From JBDKVA01 sp039679375 (GTDB lineage: Bacteria; Bacillota; Clostridia; Acetivibrionales; DTU013), in assembly GCA_039679375.1 (NCBI GenBank), contig JBDKVA010000096.1, forward strand, positions 1-32,554: a stretch of 32,554 bases of DNA, in the 5' to 3' direction. The notes under the pieces were generated by a model. The model was not told the origin of the DNA. It ran no database searches and was given only the letters and a program-made list of their open reading frames with translations. Below are positions 21,071 to 29,468 of this stretch, piece after piece (positions within the stretch are counted from its first letter, which is position 1; the number at the start of each line of letters is the position of its first letter). The translations under genes and the position numbers were made by a program.

Positions 21071-23938
21071 ATGTCAGTCAGAACAACCATTGAGATATCC
21101 GGTGCAAAACAAAATAACCTCAAGAATATATCAGTAGAAATACCACGCGACAAGCTGACGGTCATTACCGGAGTTTCAGGCTCCGGTAAATCCTCGCTGG
21201 CATTTGATGTAATCTACGGCGAGGGCCAGCGGCGCTTTCTCGACTCCATTTCCAACTTTGCCAAGAGCCGTATCAGCCAGTTGAAAAAAGCCAAGGTCGA
21301 CTATGTCCGAGGCCTGTCACCTGTTATCGCAATTGAGCAGAAGAAGGGGAATAACAACCCGCGTTCGACTGTGGGAACAGTAACCGATATCAATGATTAC
21401 CTGAGGCTCCTTTACTCAACGGCAGGAACCGGGAAGTGCCCGGAATGCGGTTATCCGCTGAGGCAGCTGTCCGCTGCTCAGATGGCTGAACGCATTGCCT
21501 CGCTGCCTTCAGGTTCGGTAATAGAACTAAGAGCGCCCGTATACAAGATCTTCGGGGAAGATTACAATTACACCTTTGACAGGCTTCGTGAAAAAGGATA
21601 TAAAAATCTGCTGGTTGACGGTGAGCCATTTTCACTGTCTGAAAAAAGGGATCTTGATGAAACAAAGGAATACAAAATTGAACTGGTCATAGACCGCTTT
21701 ACATTGAAGAATGATACCTATATACAGCTTACAAAGACTATTGAAGCTGCTATGCTGGCCCTCGATGAAGATATTATGATCAAGGCCGAGGTTTTGGGCG
21801 GAGTCGGCAATTCATTCTATGAAGGGTTTGCTTGTCCGGAGCATCATTTCGCACTTTGCGAGATGCAGCCGTTCCATTTCTCCTCCAATACCCCCGCAAG
21901 CGCCTGTCATACCTGTATGGGAGTTGGCATGTCCTACGTGGTGGAACCCCGCTTCCTTATTGTCGCTCCTGAAAAAAGCATAAACAGGGGAGCGCTCAAA
22001 AGCACAGTATTCAACCCTTCGGGAAAGGACAGCTACAGGACGGTCATGATGTACAGCCTGTCGCAGAAATACAAATTCAGCCTGGACACGCCGTTCAACG
22101 AGCTTCCGAAGAATATCCACGAAATCCTGTTTTACGGTACGAAGGGTGAAGTAGTGCAAATGCTCCAGCCGCCGTTTTCACAGAAGAGGAATTGGATGAT
22201 AGGACGCGACAGGCCGTTCTGGGGTTTTGTCAACGAGATGGAAAGCTGGTATAAGCATTATATAAGAAAGACTTCCACAACTGAAGCATTCGAACCCACG
22301 TTTATAAAGGATTGCATGATTGAAAAAATCTGCCCGGAGTGTAACGGAGCAAGGCTTAAAAAGCAGAGGCTCTCAGTCACCGTAGGAGGTATGAGTATCG
22401 ACCAGCTCTGCAGAATGCAATTGCCGGATATTCTGGCCTTCCTGAAATCCCTGAGCTTTGACGAGGACATCAGGGACGTTGCCGAATCCGTTATCCGGGA
22501 GATTTGCAACAGACTCCAACTGCTCATCGACATCGGACTGCACTATATCAATCTGGGCAGGAGGAGCGACAGCATTTCGGGAGGTGAAATGCAGCGGATC
22601 AAGATGTCCACGCAGATCAGCAGCGAGCTGATGGGAATGCTGTATGTAATGGATGAACCGAGCATCGGCCTTCATCCGCGGGATTCCGGGAGAGTTATTG
22701 AAACGATGCGGAAGTTAAGGGACATCGGTAATACTGTTATTGTTGTCGAACACGATATCGATACTATCCGTAATGCCGACCATATCATTGAAGTCGGCCC
22801 CGGCCCCGGAGTACACGGCGGAAATATTGTAGCCTCCGGTACAATCGGGGATATAATGAATGAACCCAGCTCCGTGACCGGCCGGTATCTATCAGGTAAA
22901 GAACATATACCTGTTCCGAAGAATCGAAGAAACCTGGGCGATACTTTCCTGTCAATCCAGGGAGCCCGCGAAAACAACCTGAAAAATGTGGATATTGATA
23001 TTCCTCTAGGCGTTTTTGTCTGTATCACCGGCGTTTCAGGCTCGGGTAAAAGCTCACTGATAAATGAAATTCTGTACAAGCAGTTAAAAGTTGATAAAAC
23101 AAGTGCGCGTATTGTCGCGGGCGAGCACGACTTCCTGTTCGGAGCGGAGCTGCTTAACAATGTAATTAACATCGACCAGTCTCCGATCGGCAGGAATAGT
23201 AAGTCCAACCCGGCTACCTATATAGGGATATATGACAAAATCCGCGAACTTTTTGCCATGCAGCCTGAAGCCATAGCCCGCGGCTACAGGGAGATAGATT
23301 TCAGCCTTACGCATGCTAACGGTACGCGCTGCGAACACTGCGCAGGCGACGGTATCATTGTAACCAATCTGCAGTTCATGGCGGATATTGAAACGATTTG
23401 CCCTGTCTGCAAGGGTATGCGTTTTTCGGATGAAGGCCTCGAAATCAAATACAAGCAGAAAAGCATAGCAGAAGTGCTGGAAATGACAGTGGAAGAGGCG
23501 CTTGTGTTCTTTAAGGACAATGCTTACCTAAAGCATAAACTGGGCATTATGAATGAACTCGGGCTCGGATACATGTGCCTCGGTCAAAGCTCGACCACAC
23601 TGTCCGGAGGGGAAGCACAGAGGGTAAAGCTGGCTTATGAACTGTCAAAGATCAAAAGGGGAGCCCACAATCTGTATATACTTGATGAACCTACAACCGG
23701 ACTTCATTTATCAGATATCCAGAAGCTGCTGGACTGCCTGAACAAACTGGTCGACAAGGGCCATACTGTGCTTGTAATCGAACACCATCTGGATGTGATC
23801 AAGTCGGCTGACTATATTATAGATATGGGACCCGAGGGCGGCAACCAGGGCGGATTTGTGGTAGCGGAGGGCACGCCGGAGCAGGTGGCGAAGATAGAGA
23901 AATCTTATACCGGGCAGTTCCTGCGTACAGTATTATAA
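21071..23938 (+). CDS. UvrA-like excinuclease ABC subunit A paralogue
   Basis: 955 residues from ATG at 21071. Two ABC ATPase units: Walker A GVSGSGKSSLAF near residue 34 and GVSGSGKSSL near 654, with signatures ISGGEMQRIKM near 502 and LSGGEAQRVKL near 844. The C-terminal UvrA zinc finger is intact (CEHC, 19 residues, CPVC). The first finger is altered: CPEH in place of the first Cys pair, then CHTC. UvrA recognises damaged DNA. With no uvrB or uvrC nearby and divergence from the standard sequence, this is probably a second copy (UvrA2-like), a class sometimes tied to DNA-binding drug resistance. Confidence 0.88.
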   Translation: MSVRTTIEISGAKQNNLKNISVEIPRDKLTVITGVSGSGKSSLAFDVIYGEGQRRFLDSISNFAKSRISQLKKAKVDYVRGLSPVIAIEQKKGNNNPRSTVGTVTDINDYLRLLYSTAGTGKCPECGYPLRQLSAAQMAERIASLPSGSVIELRAPVYKIFGEDYNYTFDRLREKGYKNLLVDGEPFSLSEKRDLDETKEYKIELVIDRFTLKNDTYIQLTKTIEAAMLALDEDIMIKAEVLGGVGNSFYEGFACPEHHFALCEMQPFHFSSNTPASACHTCMGVGMSYVVEPRFLIVAPEKSINRGALKSTVFNPSGKDSYRTVMMYSLSQKYKFSLDTPFNELPKNIHEILFYGTKGEVVQMLQPPFSQKRNWMIGRDRPFWGFVNEMESWYKHYIRKTSTTEAFEPTFIKDCMIEKICPECNGARLKKQRLSVTVGGMSIDQLCRMQLPDILAFLKSLSFDEDIRDVAESVIREICNRLQLLIDIGLHYINLGRRSDSISGGEMQRIKMSTQISSELMGMLYVMDEPSIGLHPRDSGRVIETMRKLRDIGNTVIVVEHDIDTIRNADHIIEVGPGPGVHGGNIVASGTIGDIMNEPSSVTGRYLSGKEHIPVPKNRRNLGDTFLSIQGARENNLKNVDIDIPLGVFVCITGVSGSGKSSLINEILYKQLKVDKTSARIVAGEHDFLFGAELLNNVINIDQSPIGRNSKSNPATYIGIYDKIRELFAMQPEAIARGYREIDFSLTHANGTRCEHCAGDGIIVTNLQFMADIETICPVCKGMRFSDEGLEIKYKQKSIAEVLEMTVEEALVFFKDNAYLKHKLGIMNELGLGYMCLGQSSTTLSGGEAQRVKLAYELSKIKRGAHNLYILDEPTTGLHLSDIQKLLDCLNKLVDKGHTVLVIEHHLDVIKSADYIIDMGPEGGNQGGFVVAEGTPEQVAKIEKSYTGQFLRTVL

Positions 23939-23969
23939 TCGTGAAGGTAATGTCAAAGTTATAAGGAAA

Positions 23970-24017
23970 TGGCTACCGAGAAAATTTTGCGAAAAAATTG
24001 CCGAGAAAATTTAGCCA
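23970..24017 (+). promoter_or_regulatory. Inverted and direct repeats upstream of asnA
   Basis: TGGCTA (23970-23975) and TAGCCA (24012-24017) enclose two copies of CCGAGAAAATTT (23976-23987 and 24001-24012). This may be a regulatory site or a stem at the end of the uvrA-like transcript. Confidence 0.35.
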
Positions 24018-24035
24018 TATATGATAAGATTATCG

Positions 24036-24063
24036 TTGAAACGGTCTGCAAAAATGTTATAAT
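24036..24063 (+). promoter_or_regulatory. Promoter of asnA
   Basis: TTGAAA (24036-24041), 16-bp spacer ending in TGT, TATAAT (24058-24063); an extended -10. Confidence 0.7.
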
Positions 24064-24099
24064 TATTTGAAATATGGTCGCGAAGGAGGCAAGTAATAG

Positions 24100-25119
24100 A
24101 TGCAAAACATTGAAAGACTTATTATACCTGGGGGATATAATCCGACCTTGAACATAAAGGATACTGAAATAGCGATTAAGTTCATAAAGGATCATTTTGA
24201 AAATATTCTGGCAAAGGAAATGAACCTTACGAGGGTATCCGCCCCGCTGTTTGTCAGGCCGGAATCAGGCCTCAACGACAACCTCAACGGTGTGGAAAGG
24301 CCTGTATCCTTTGATGTCCCTGACGCAGGCGGAAAAGGTGTGGAGATCGTACAATCGCTGGCCAAGTGGAAGAGAATGGCTCTCAAACGCTATAATTTCA
24401 AGCGGGGAGAAGGCCTTTATACCGATATGAATGCCATCAGGCGCGATGAAATTTTGGACAACCTACACTCCGTATATGTGGATCAGTGGGACTGGGAGAA
24501 AATATTGGACAGGAGCGAACGTACGGTAGAGAAGCTCAAAAGCATCGTGCAACAGCTCTATCTGGTTTTCAAAAGAACAGAGGATGAGGTATGCAAGGAA
24601 TATCCGTCACTGAAGAGGTATCTCCCCGACGAGATCACCTTCATCACGACGCAGGAGCTTGAGGACAGGTATCCCCAGCTTGACCCGAAGGGCAGGGAAG
24701 ACGCAATTTGTAAAGAAAAGAAGGCTGTCTTCATCATGAAGATCGGGGGTGTTCTCAAATCGGGCATCAAGCATGACGGAAGGGCTCCGGATTATGACGA
24801 CTGGGAGCTGAACGGCGATATCGTATTCTGGTATCCGGTGCTGAACAAGGCTTTTGAGGTTTCCTCGATGGGTATCCGCGTAGATGAGGATTCCCTTGTA
24901 AGGCAGCTTAGGATCGCAGGCTGTGAGGACAGGCGGGAGCTTCCGTTCCACAGGGATTTGCTGGAAAAGAGACTCCCGTATACAGTTGGCGGGGGAATCG
25001 GGCAGTCCAGGATCTGCATGTTTTATCTGGGAAAAGCCCATGTAGGGGAAGTGCAGTCGTCGATCTGGCCGGATGATATGGCTGGGTCCTGCCTGGAAAG
25101 CGGTATACAGCTTCTTTGA
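24100..25119 (+). CDS. asnA: Aspartate-ammonia ligase (asparagine synthetase A)
   Basis: 339 residues, the normal AsnA length, from ATG at 24100 after AAGGAGG. It shows the class II aminoacyl-tRNA-synthetase-like fold: LTRVSAPLFVRPESGLNDNLNGVERPVSF, VEIVQSLAKWKR, GEGLYTDMNAIRRDE, VYVDQWDWE, and a C-terminal GGGIGQSRICMFYLGKAH with the conserved Arg (stretches quoted separately). It makes asparagine from aspartate, ammonia and ATP with release of AMP. Transcribed from its own promoter and closed by a strong terminator. Confidence 0.97.
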   Translation: MQNIERLIIPGGYNPTLNIKDTEIAIKFIKDHFENILAKEMNLTRVSAPLFVRPESGLNDNLNGVERPVSFDVPDAGGKGVEIVQSLAKWKRMALKRYNFKRGEGLYTDMNAIRRDEILDNLHSVYVDQWDWEKILDRSERTVEKLKSIVQQLYLVFKRTEDEVCKEYPSLKRYLPDEITFITTQELEDRYPQLDPKGREDAICKEKKAVFIMKIGGVLKSGIKHDGRAPDYDDWELNGDIVFWYPVLNKAFEVSSMGIRVDEDSLVRQLRIAGCEDRRELPFHRDLLEKRLPYTVGGGIGQSRICMFYLGKAHVGEVQSSIWPDDMAGSCLESGIQLL

Positions 25120-25147
25120 TTTTTAAGACGTTGTTTTCAGTATATAA

Positions 25148-25187
25148 AAAACCTCCTGATGAAGTTCAAATACACAGGAGGTTTTTT
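25148..25187. terminator. Bidirectional terminator between asnA and topB
   Basis: AAAACCTCCTG (25148-25158) and CAGGAGGTTTT (25175-25185), followed by T on the plus strand and preceded by A, so it works both ways. Confidence 0.85.
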
Positions 25188-25188
25188 A

Positions 25189-27357
25189 TCACTTTTTCCA
25201 TTTAGCCAGGGCGTCGGCGAGTGCGGAATTGATTCCTTCGTCCTCTTGCCGGCTTAGAAATCTGCCCACTTCCCTTTTGTCGACCTGCTCGCCTTTTCTC
25301 TTATTAAAGGCTTCAAGCTTTTCACGGTATCCGCAGGAGCAGAAGAATCCCTTATTTTCACCTTCACCGCGAATCTCCATCTTTTTGTGGCACTCGGGAC
25401 AGCGTGCATTTGAAACCATGGACAGACCTTTGCGGTATCCGCATTCCCTGTCCTGACAGACAAGCATTTTGCCTTTCTTCCCGTTTACCTCAAGCAGGTA
25501 TTTACCGCACTCCGGACACTTTTCACGCGTCATATTGTCATGCTTGTAGACATCAGTGCTTGAGATCACATTGGATACGAGCTTTGTGGCGTAGCTCTTC
25601 ATATCGCTTACAAACTCCGCAGGACTGGATTTCCCTTTGCTGATCAGCGTCAGCTTCTGTTCCCATTTGGCAGTCAATTCCGGTGATTTAAGCTCGGAAG
25701 GCACCATATCAACCAGTTGGATTCCTTTGGAGGTGGGGTGTATTTCCTTTCCCCTTCTTTCCATATAAAATGAATTGAACAGTTTTTCAATAATATCCGC
25801 CCTGGTTGCAGGAGTTCCAAGGCCGCTGGTCTTATCCATCATCTCGCGCAGCTCGTCGTTTTCAATGAACTTGCCGGGGTGCTCCATTGCCGTGAGAAGA
25901 GTTGCCTCCGTATAACGGGCAGGCGGCTTTGTTTTACCGTTTATCAGCTGCACAGACGAAATTTTCAGTTTATCACCCTTTTTTATATCAGGCAGGCTTT
26001 GATCCTGTTCTTCACTGCTGTCTTCCAAAAGATCGAAGGAAGTTTTTTCTTCATAAATGGTCTTCCAGCCCTTGGCCTTGATAATTTTCCCCTTTGCATG
26101 GAATTGCTCACCCTTTATATTGACTTTTACCGTAGTCTGTTCATATTCGAAAGAAGGGCTCAGAACAGCAATAAAACGCCTTGCGATCAGATCAAAGATG
26201 TTGCGCTCCTCGCGGTCGAGTTCGCTTAAGTTTACTGGCTGCTCTGTCGGTATGATCGCGTGGTGGTCCGTAACCTTGCTGTTATCCACGAGTCTTTTTG
26301 TCGTTTTTATTTTTCCCCTTAGAAGAGCCCGGACAGTCTCCGCATATGGGCCGGTTGAAATGCTTTTCAGGCGCTCAGGCAAGGTGGGTACGATATCGTC
26401 GGTAATATGCCTGGAATCGGTTCTCGGATAAGTTACGACCTTGTAGGTTTCATATAGCTTTTGCATGATGCCGAGCGTTTGCTTGGCGGAATAATTGTAC
26501 TTGCGGTTCGCGTCACGCTGCAGCTCCGTAAGGTCGTATGCAAGAGGAGGCTGCTCCTCCTTTGCCTCTTTTTTCACTTCAACGACATTTCCGTCCTGAC
26601 CTTTTATTACAGCGAGGATCCCTTCCGCCCGCTGCCTGTCGAACAGCCTTGCCTGCCCGCTGGCTTTATCCTGCCATTGCAGAGTGAACCCGTTCACGGA
26701 AGCCTGTATGGTCCAATAATCCTTCGGAATAAAACGCCTGATTTCGTTTTCCCGCTCAACGATCATGGCCAGCGTAGGCGTCTGCACGCGTCCGGCGGAG
26801 AGCTGCGCATTATGCTTGCAGGTCAGCGCCCTGGTCACGTTCAGGCCGACGAGCCAGTCCGCCTCCGCGCGGCATTCGGCTGACCTGAAAAGATTATCGT
26901 ACTCCTTTCCGGGCTTTAGATTGTTGAAGCCGTCCCTGATAGACTTGTCTGTCTGGGATGAAATCCATAAGCGTTTGATTGGTTTGGCGAAGCCGGCTTT
27001 AATGATGATCCACCGTGCCACAAGCTCGCCCTCGCGCCCGGCATCCGTAGCTATAACCAGTTCGTCTACGTCAGGCCGTTTCAGGAGGCCTTTTACGATG
27101 CCAAACTGTTTCGAGGTTTCTTTGATAACTACAAGCTCCATTTTATTGGGGAGCATCGGCAGTGTCTCAAGACTCCAGGACTTGTATTGTTCCCCGTAAG
27201 CCTCAGGATCGGCCAATGTGACGAGATGCCCCAGCGCCCAGGTGACGATGTATTTATTTCCCATGAGGCAGCCATTGCCGCCTTGATTACAGTTCAAAAC
27301 CTTTGCAAGATCCCTTCCGACAGAAGGCTTCTCGGCCAGAACCAGTATTTTTCCCAA
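25189..27357 (-). CDS. topB: DNA topoisomerase III
   Basis: 722 residues from a TTG at 27357, eight bases after GAGG; the longer frame upstream has no site. The Toprim domain starts GKILVLAEKPSVGRDLAKVL and contains TDAGREGELVARW. The catalytic tyrosine lies in VVTYPRTDSRHI. HAIIPTE and GLGTPATRADIIEKL are typical of type IA enzymes. The C-terminus has zinc-ribbon repeats (CPECGKYL...CQDRECGY and CPECHKKM...FCSCGY), as in the TopB-type enzymes of Firmicutes. It resolves single-stranded DNA links. It may be chromosomal or mobile-element borne; nothing nearby indicates the latter. Confidence 0.95.
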   Translation of the reverse strand: MGKILVLAEKPSVGRDLAKVLNCNQGGNGCLMGNKYIVTWALGHLVTLADPEAYGEQYKSWSLETLPMLPNKMELVVIKETSKQFGIVKGLLKRPDVDELVIATDAGREGELVARWIIIKAGFAKPIKRLWISSQTDKSIRDGFNNLKPGKEYDNLFRSAECRAEADWLVGLNVTRALTCKHNAQLSAGRVQTPTLAMIVERENEIRRFIPKDYWTIQASVNGFTLQWQDKASGQARLFDRQRAEGILAVIKGQDGNVVEVKKEAKEEQPPLAYDLTELQRDANRKYNYSAKQTLGIMQKLYETYKVVTYPRTDSRHITDDIVPTLPERLKSISTGPYAETVRALLRGKIKTTKRLVDNSKVTDHHAIIPTEQPVNLSELDREERNIFDLIARRFIAVLSPSFEYEQTTVKVNIKGEQFHAKGKIIKAKGWKTIYEEKTSFDLLEDSSEEQDQSLPDIKKGDKLKISSVQLINGKTKPPARYTEATLLTAMEHPGKFIENDELREMMDKTSGLGTPATRADIIEKLFNSFYMERRGKEIHPTSKGIQLVDMVPSELKSPELTAKWEQKLTLISKGKSSPAEFVSDMKSYATKLVSNVISSTDVYKHDNMTREKCPECGKYLLEVNGKKGKMLVCQDRECGYRKGLSMVSNARCPECHKKMEIRGEGENKGFFCSCGYREKLEAFNKRKGEQVDKREVGRFLSRQEDEGINSALADALAKWKK

Positions 27358-27438
27358 TTTATAAACCTCTTCTCCTACAATATGTACTAGTGGTCTGTAA
27401 CAGACAATGTGGGCTGCCGCCCACAACCCAACGAATGT

Positions 27439-27500
27439 ACTTATTGCCGCGAATGTGAAACTATTTTATTGTTTTTTTTTGCAATTTCGCGGCAATAAGT
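27439..27500. repeat. Perfect 15-bp inverted repeat enclosing a T tract
   Basis: ACTTATTGCCGCGAA (27439-27453) and TTCGCGGCAATAAGT (27486-27500) with a 32-base loop that holds ten T in a row. It is upstream of topB and may be a regulatory stem, or the ends of a tiny mobile sequence. Confidence 0.45.
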
Positions 27501-27550
27501 TACTAAAACATGGGTATGTAGACCACAACAATCAAGGAAGTGTCTTTGTA

Positions 27551-27754
27551 TCAGTTTTTCTTTGACCTATACCTCATGTAAATCAAATAGGGTATAATTC
27601 CTAATATAAATATGAATTCTTTCGCCATATAGGATGTAGTTTGCCCGTTCAAATGAAATTGTCTTGGAATTCTATCTGGAAGAAATGGATATATTACCGC
27701 AATGATGATAAATGGGATAATAAGAACAAGTAGATCTTTTTTCTTTAATTTCAT
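27551..27754 (-). CDS. Small DUF1648-like membrane protein
   Basis: 67 residues from ATG at 27754, nine bases after AGGAG. Two hydrophobic spans (LLVLIIPFIIIAVIYPFLP and FIFILGIIPYLIYM) flank the DUF1648 hallmark LPDRIPRQFHLNGQTTSY (Pro...P..FH.NG). DUF1648 domains occur in SdpI-type immunity proteins and in stand-alone membrane proteins of unknown role. This one is short, lacking the SdpI C-terminal domain. A palindrome in its promoter suggests tight repression. Confidence 0.75.
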   Translation of the reverse strand: MKLKKKDLLVLIIPFIIIAVIYPFLPDRIPRQFHLNGQTTSYMAKEFIFILGIIPYLIYMRYRSKKN

Positions 27755-27801
27755 TTCAAATGTCTCCTATTTATATTATTTTCTTGATATTTACACTACT
27801 G

Positions 27802-27830
27802 ATTATATAATGTTCATTATATAAATACAA
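27802..27830 (-). promoter_or_regulatory. Promoter with embedded palindromic operator
   Basis: On the minus strand TTGTAT (27825-27830), a 17-bp spacer and TATAAT (27802-27807). A 22-bp palindrome, TTATATAATG-TT-CATTATATAA (27803-27824), fills the spacer and most of the -10. Confidence 0.65.
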
Positions 27831-27860
27831 CTAATACTACAGCGTAAACTTCATAGTACG

Positions 27861-27895
27861 AAAAGCTCCCTCCAACTATTGCGAAGGGAGCTTTT
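27861..27895 (+). terminator. Strong hairpin before a decayed reading frame
   Basis: AAAAGCTCCCT (27861-27871) and AGGGAGCTTTT (27885-27895) are perfect complements with a 13-base loop; a terminator in either direction. Confidence 0.65.
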
Positions 27896-28060
27896 ATGAG
27901 CGCGAAAGCCAGAGGCCGATAAAAGACTGCCCGGGCAGACGAACATTTCAAACGCAAAGCTCTGGAACAGGCGTACCCCAGTCCAACGCCTGTTTCCGAC
28001 ACCACTCCATGGTAAAAAGACGACGATTTACTGGACTGGCTGAAAAATCCGGGGAAATGA
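27896..28060 (+). pseudogene. Decayed gene fragment with two in-frame stops
   Basis: One frame reads MSAKARGR, stop, then KTARADEHFKRKALEQAYPS and TPVSDTTPW, stop, KDDDLLDWLKNPGK, stop. Ignoring the stops it looks like the coherent, charged C-terminus of a larger protein, possibly from a transposon, though I cannot name the family. The rest of 27755-28154 holds the hairpin above and an isolated AAGGAGGGG near 28120 followed only by an 11-codon frame. Confidence 0.4.
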
Positions 28061-28154
28061 TTTGCTGTATTATGCAAAGTCATTTCCATGACTTTTGGCT
28101 TAGCTACCACATTTTAAGGAGGGGACTTAGCATAATGTTTTACTTTCCATATTC

Positions 28155-28883
28155 CTATTGCGTAACTTGAATATCAGAGAAAGAAATCGCCTTGACCGGG
28201 CATGAGTTGACTGCCTTCATAAGTTTCTCCTGATCAATTTCTCCACTAAATGTTTTAAGAAAAGCTTTTCTGTTTTGGATTTCAAATAATTCCGGGTAGT
28301 TTTTTGTACACAAAGAGCACCCCATGCAGGCAGATCTATTAATAGAAGGACCGCTCTGATTGACATTTAGCTTAGGCAAATCATTATCCTTGACAATCTT
28401 CGCTGTAATCCCCGAAAAAACAATGATGGCAATGACAGTCAAAACCCAGCGAACCGCCATAAACTCAAATCCCAGAAACTTTAGCTCATTCAGCAGCATT
28501 GGGACTTTTATCACTGCCCATGCGCTTAAAATTATCACCAGATTTCTGATTGAAGCACCCTTTTTATGCAACATCACACACAGCGGGAACGCCGCATAGA
28601 TTGGGCCCGCCGATATGCTACCAAGCGCAAGAGAAAGGACAATGCCTTTTGCTTTTGCTTCCTTTCCAAGATATTTCATAATTTTTTCCTTGGGAACCCA
28701 TAAATCCAGGAGAGCGGTCATAACAAATATGACTGGCATTATCATAATCATTTCTTTTATGTAATAGAAACTGTTACCAACGGAAGCAGCTCCCATACCC
28801 GGATTTATGATAGACATAGCAATGTAGGCGATTGCTGTAAATACGATAAACAGGTTTTCTTTAACTTTATTTATGATTTTCAT
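28155..28883 (-). CDS. Permease half fused to a C-terminal ferredoxin domain
   Basis: 242 residues. The first ~165 form a four- to five-span membrane domain of the ArsP/DUF318-like permease superfamily (LALGSISAGPIYAAFPLCVML and VIILSAWAVIKVPMLLNELK). The last ~60 residues are a single-cluster ferredoxin: CMGCSLC, then C in VNSCPVKAI. Its start overlaps the upstream gene by four bases, so the pair is translationally coupled and likely forms one transporter. Its substrate is unknown. The ferredoxin fusion suggests redox control of transport or sensing of the cluster. Confidence 0.75.
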   Translation of the reverse strand: MKIINKVKENLFIVFTAIAYIAMSIINPGMGAASVGNSFYYIKEMIMIMPVIFVMTALLDLWVPKEKIMKYLGKEAKAKGIVLSLALGSISAGPIYAAFPLCVMLHKKGASIRNLVIILSAWAVIKVPMLLNELKFLGFEFMAVRWVLTVIAIIVFSGITAKIVKDNDLPKLNVNQSGPSINRSACMGCSLCTKNYPELFEIQNRKAFLKTFSGEIDQEKLMKAVNSCPVKAISFSDIQVTQ

Positions 28884-29362
28884 ATGATTACCCCCATAAC
28901 AAGCGCAATTATAATCGCAAAAATGAAACTCAGCCCATTTCTCACTACGGCAAATTTCAAACCAAATTCCCGTCTTTCAAGCGGAAGAGTGACGATACCA
29001 ACCATCGTAAGCGTTGTTAGAAAAGCAACAGCGGGAACGACACCTACGCCTGCGTGAACAAGTGTACCGACCAGCGGAAAAGCAATAAACGCCGGAATCA
29101 GGGTAATTGTTCCAAAAGCGGCAGAAATGACAGTGGCCAGAAGCAACGACTGTTTACCGACAAATTCAGCAATGCTTTCAGGCGGTAATATCGTCAGGAC
29201 CAGCCCGATTAAAAAAATAATGGACAGAATGCTGATCAGCATTCCTTTGCCCATGCCAAAAGCCATTTTAAGCGCCTGCTTTGTTTTTTCCCGATCCTTA
29301 ACAAAAGAAAATATCAGGAATATGGCGGTTCCGATCCACATTGCCAAAGTCAATACATCCAT
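28880..29362 (-). CDS. Permease half (ArsP/DUF318-like)
   Basis: 160 residues with about five hydrophobic spans: LAMWIGTAIFLIFSFV, MLISILSIIFLIGLVLTILP, a FGTITLIPAFIAFPLVGTLV re-entrant-like stretch, VAFLTTLTMVGIVTL, and a last span ending VMGVII. The Pro/Gly-rich segments match those of the downstream half, as expected for two repeats of one transporter encoded by separate genes. It is first in its operon, divergent from a Crp/Fnr-type regulator that may control it. Confidence 0.75.
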   Translation of the reverse strand: MDVLTLAMWIGTAIFLIFSFVKDREKTKQALKMAFGMGKGMLISILSIIFLIGLVLTILPPESIAEFVGKQSLLLATVISAAFGTITLIPAFIAFPLVGTLVHAGVGVVPAVAFLTTLTMVGIVTLPLERREFGLKFAVVRNGLSFIFAIIIALVMGVII

Positions 29363-29468
29363 ATGATACCTCCAATAATCTGTTTGATAAGATTATAGAG
29401 GGTATTATTAAGTTGAAATAGACTCCTATGTTTCTTTTTGATATAATATTAAAAAAGGATCGGTCTAT

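Noticed and set aside
27439..27500. Miniature insertion sequence with terminal inverted repeats
   Set aside because: No flanking target duplication is visible and the enclosed sequence is only 32 bases; kept only as an unexplained repeat.
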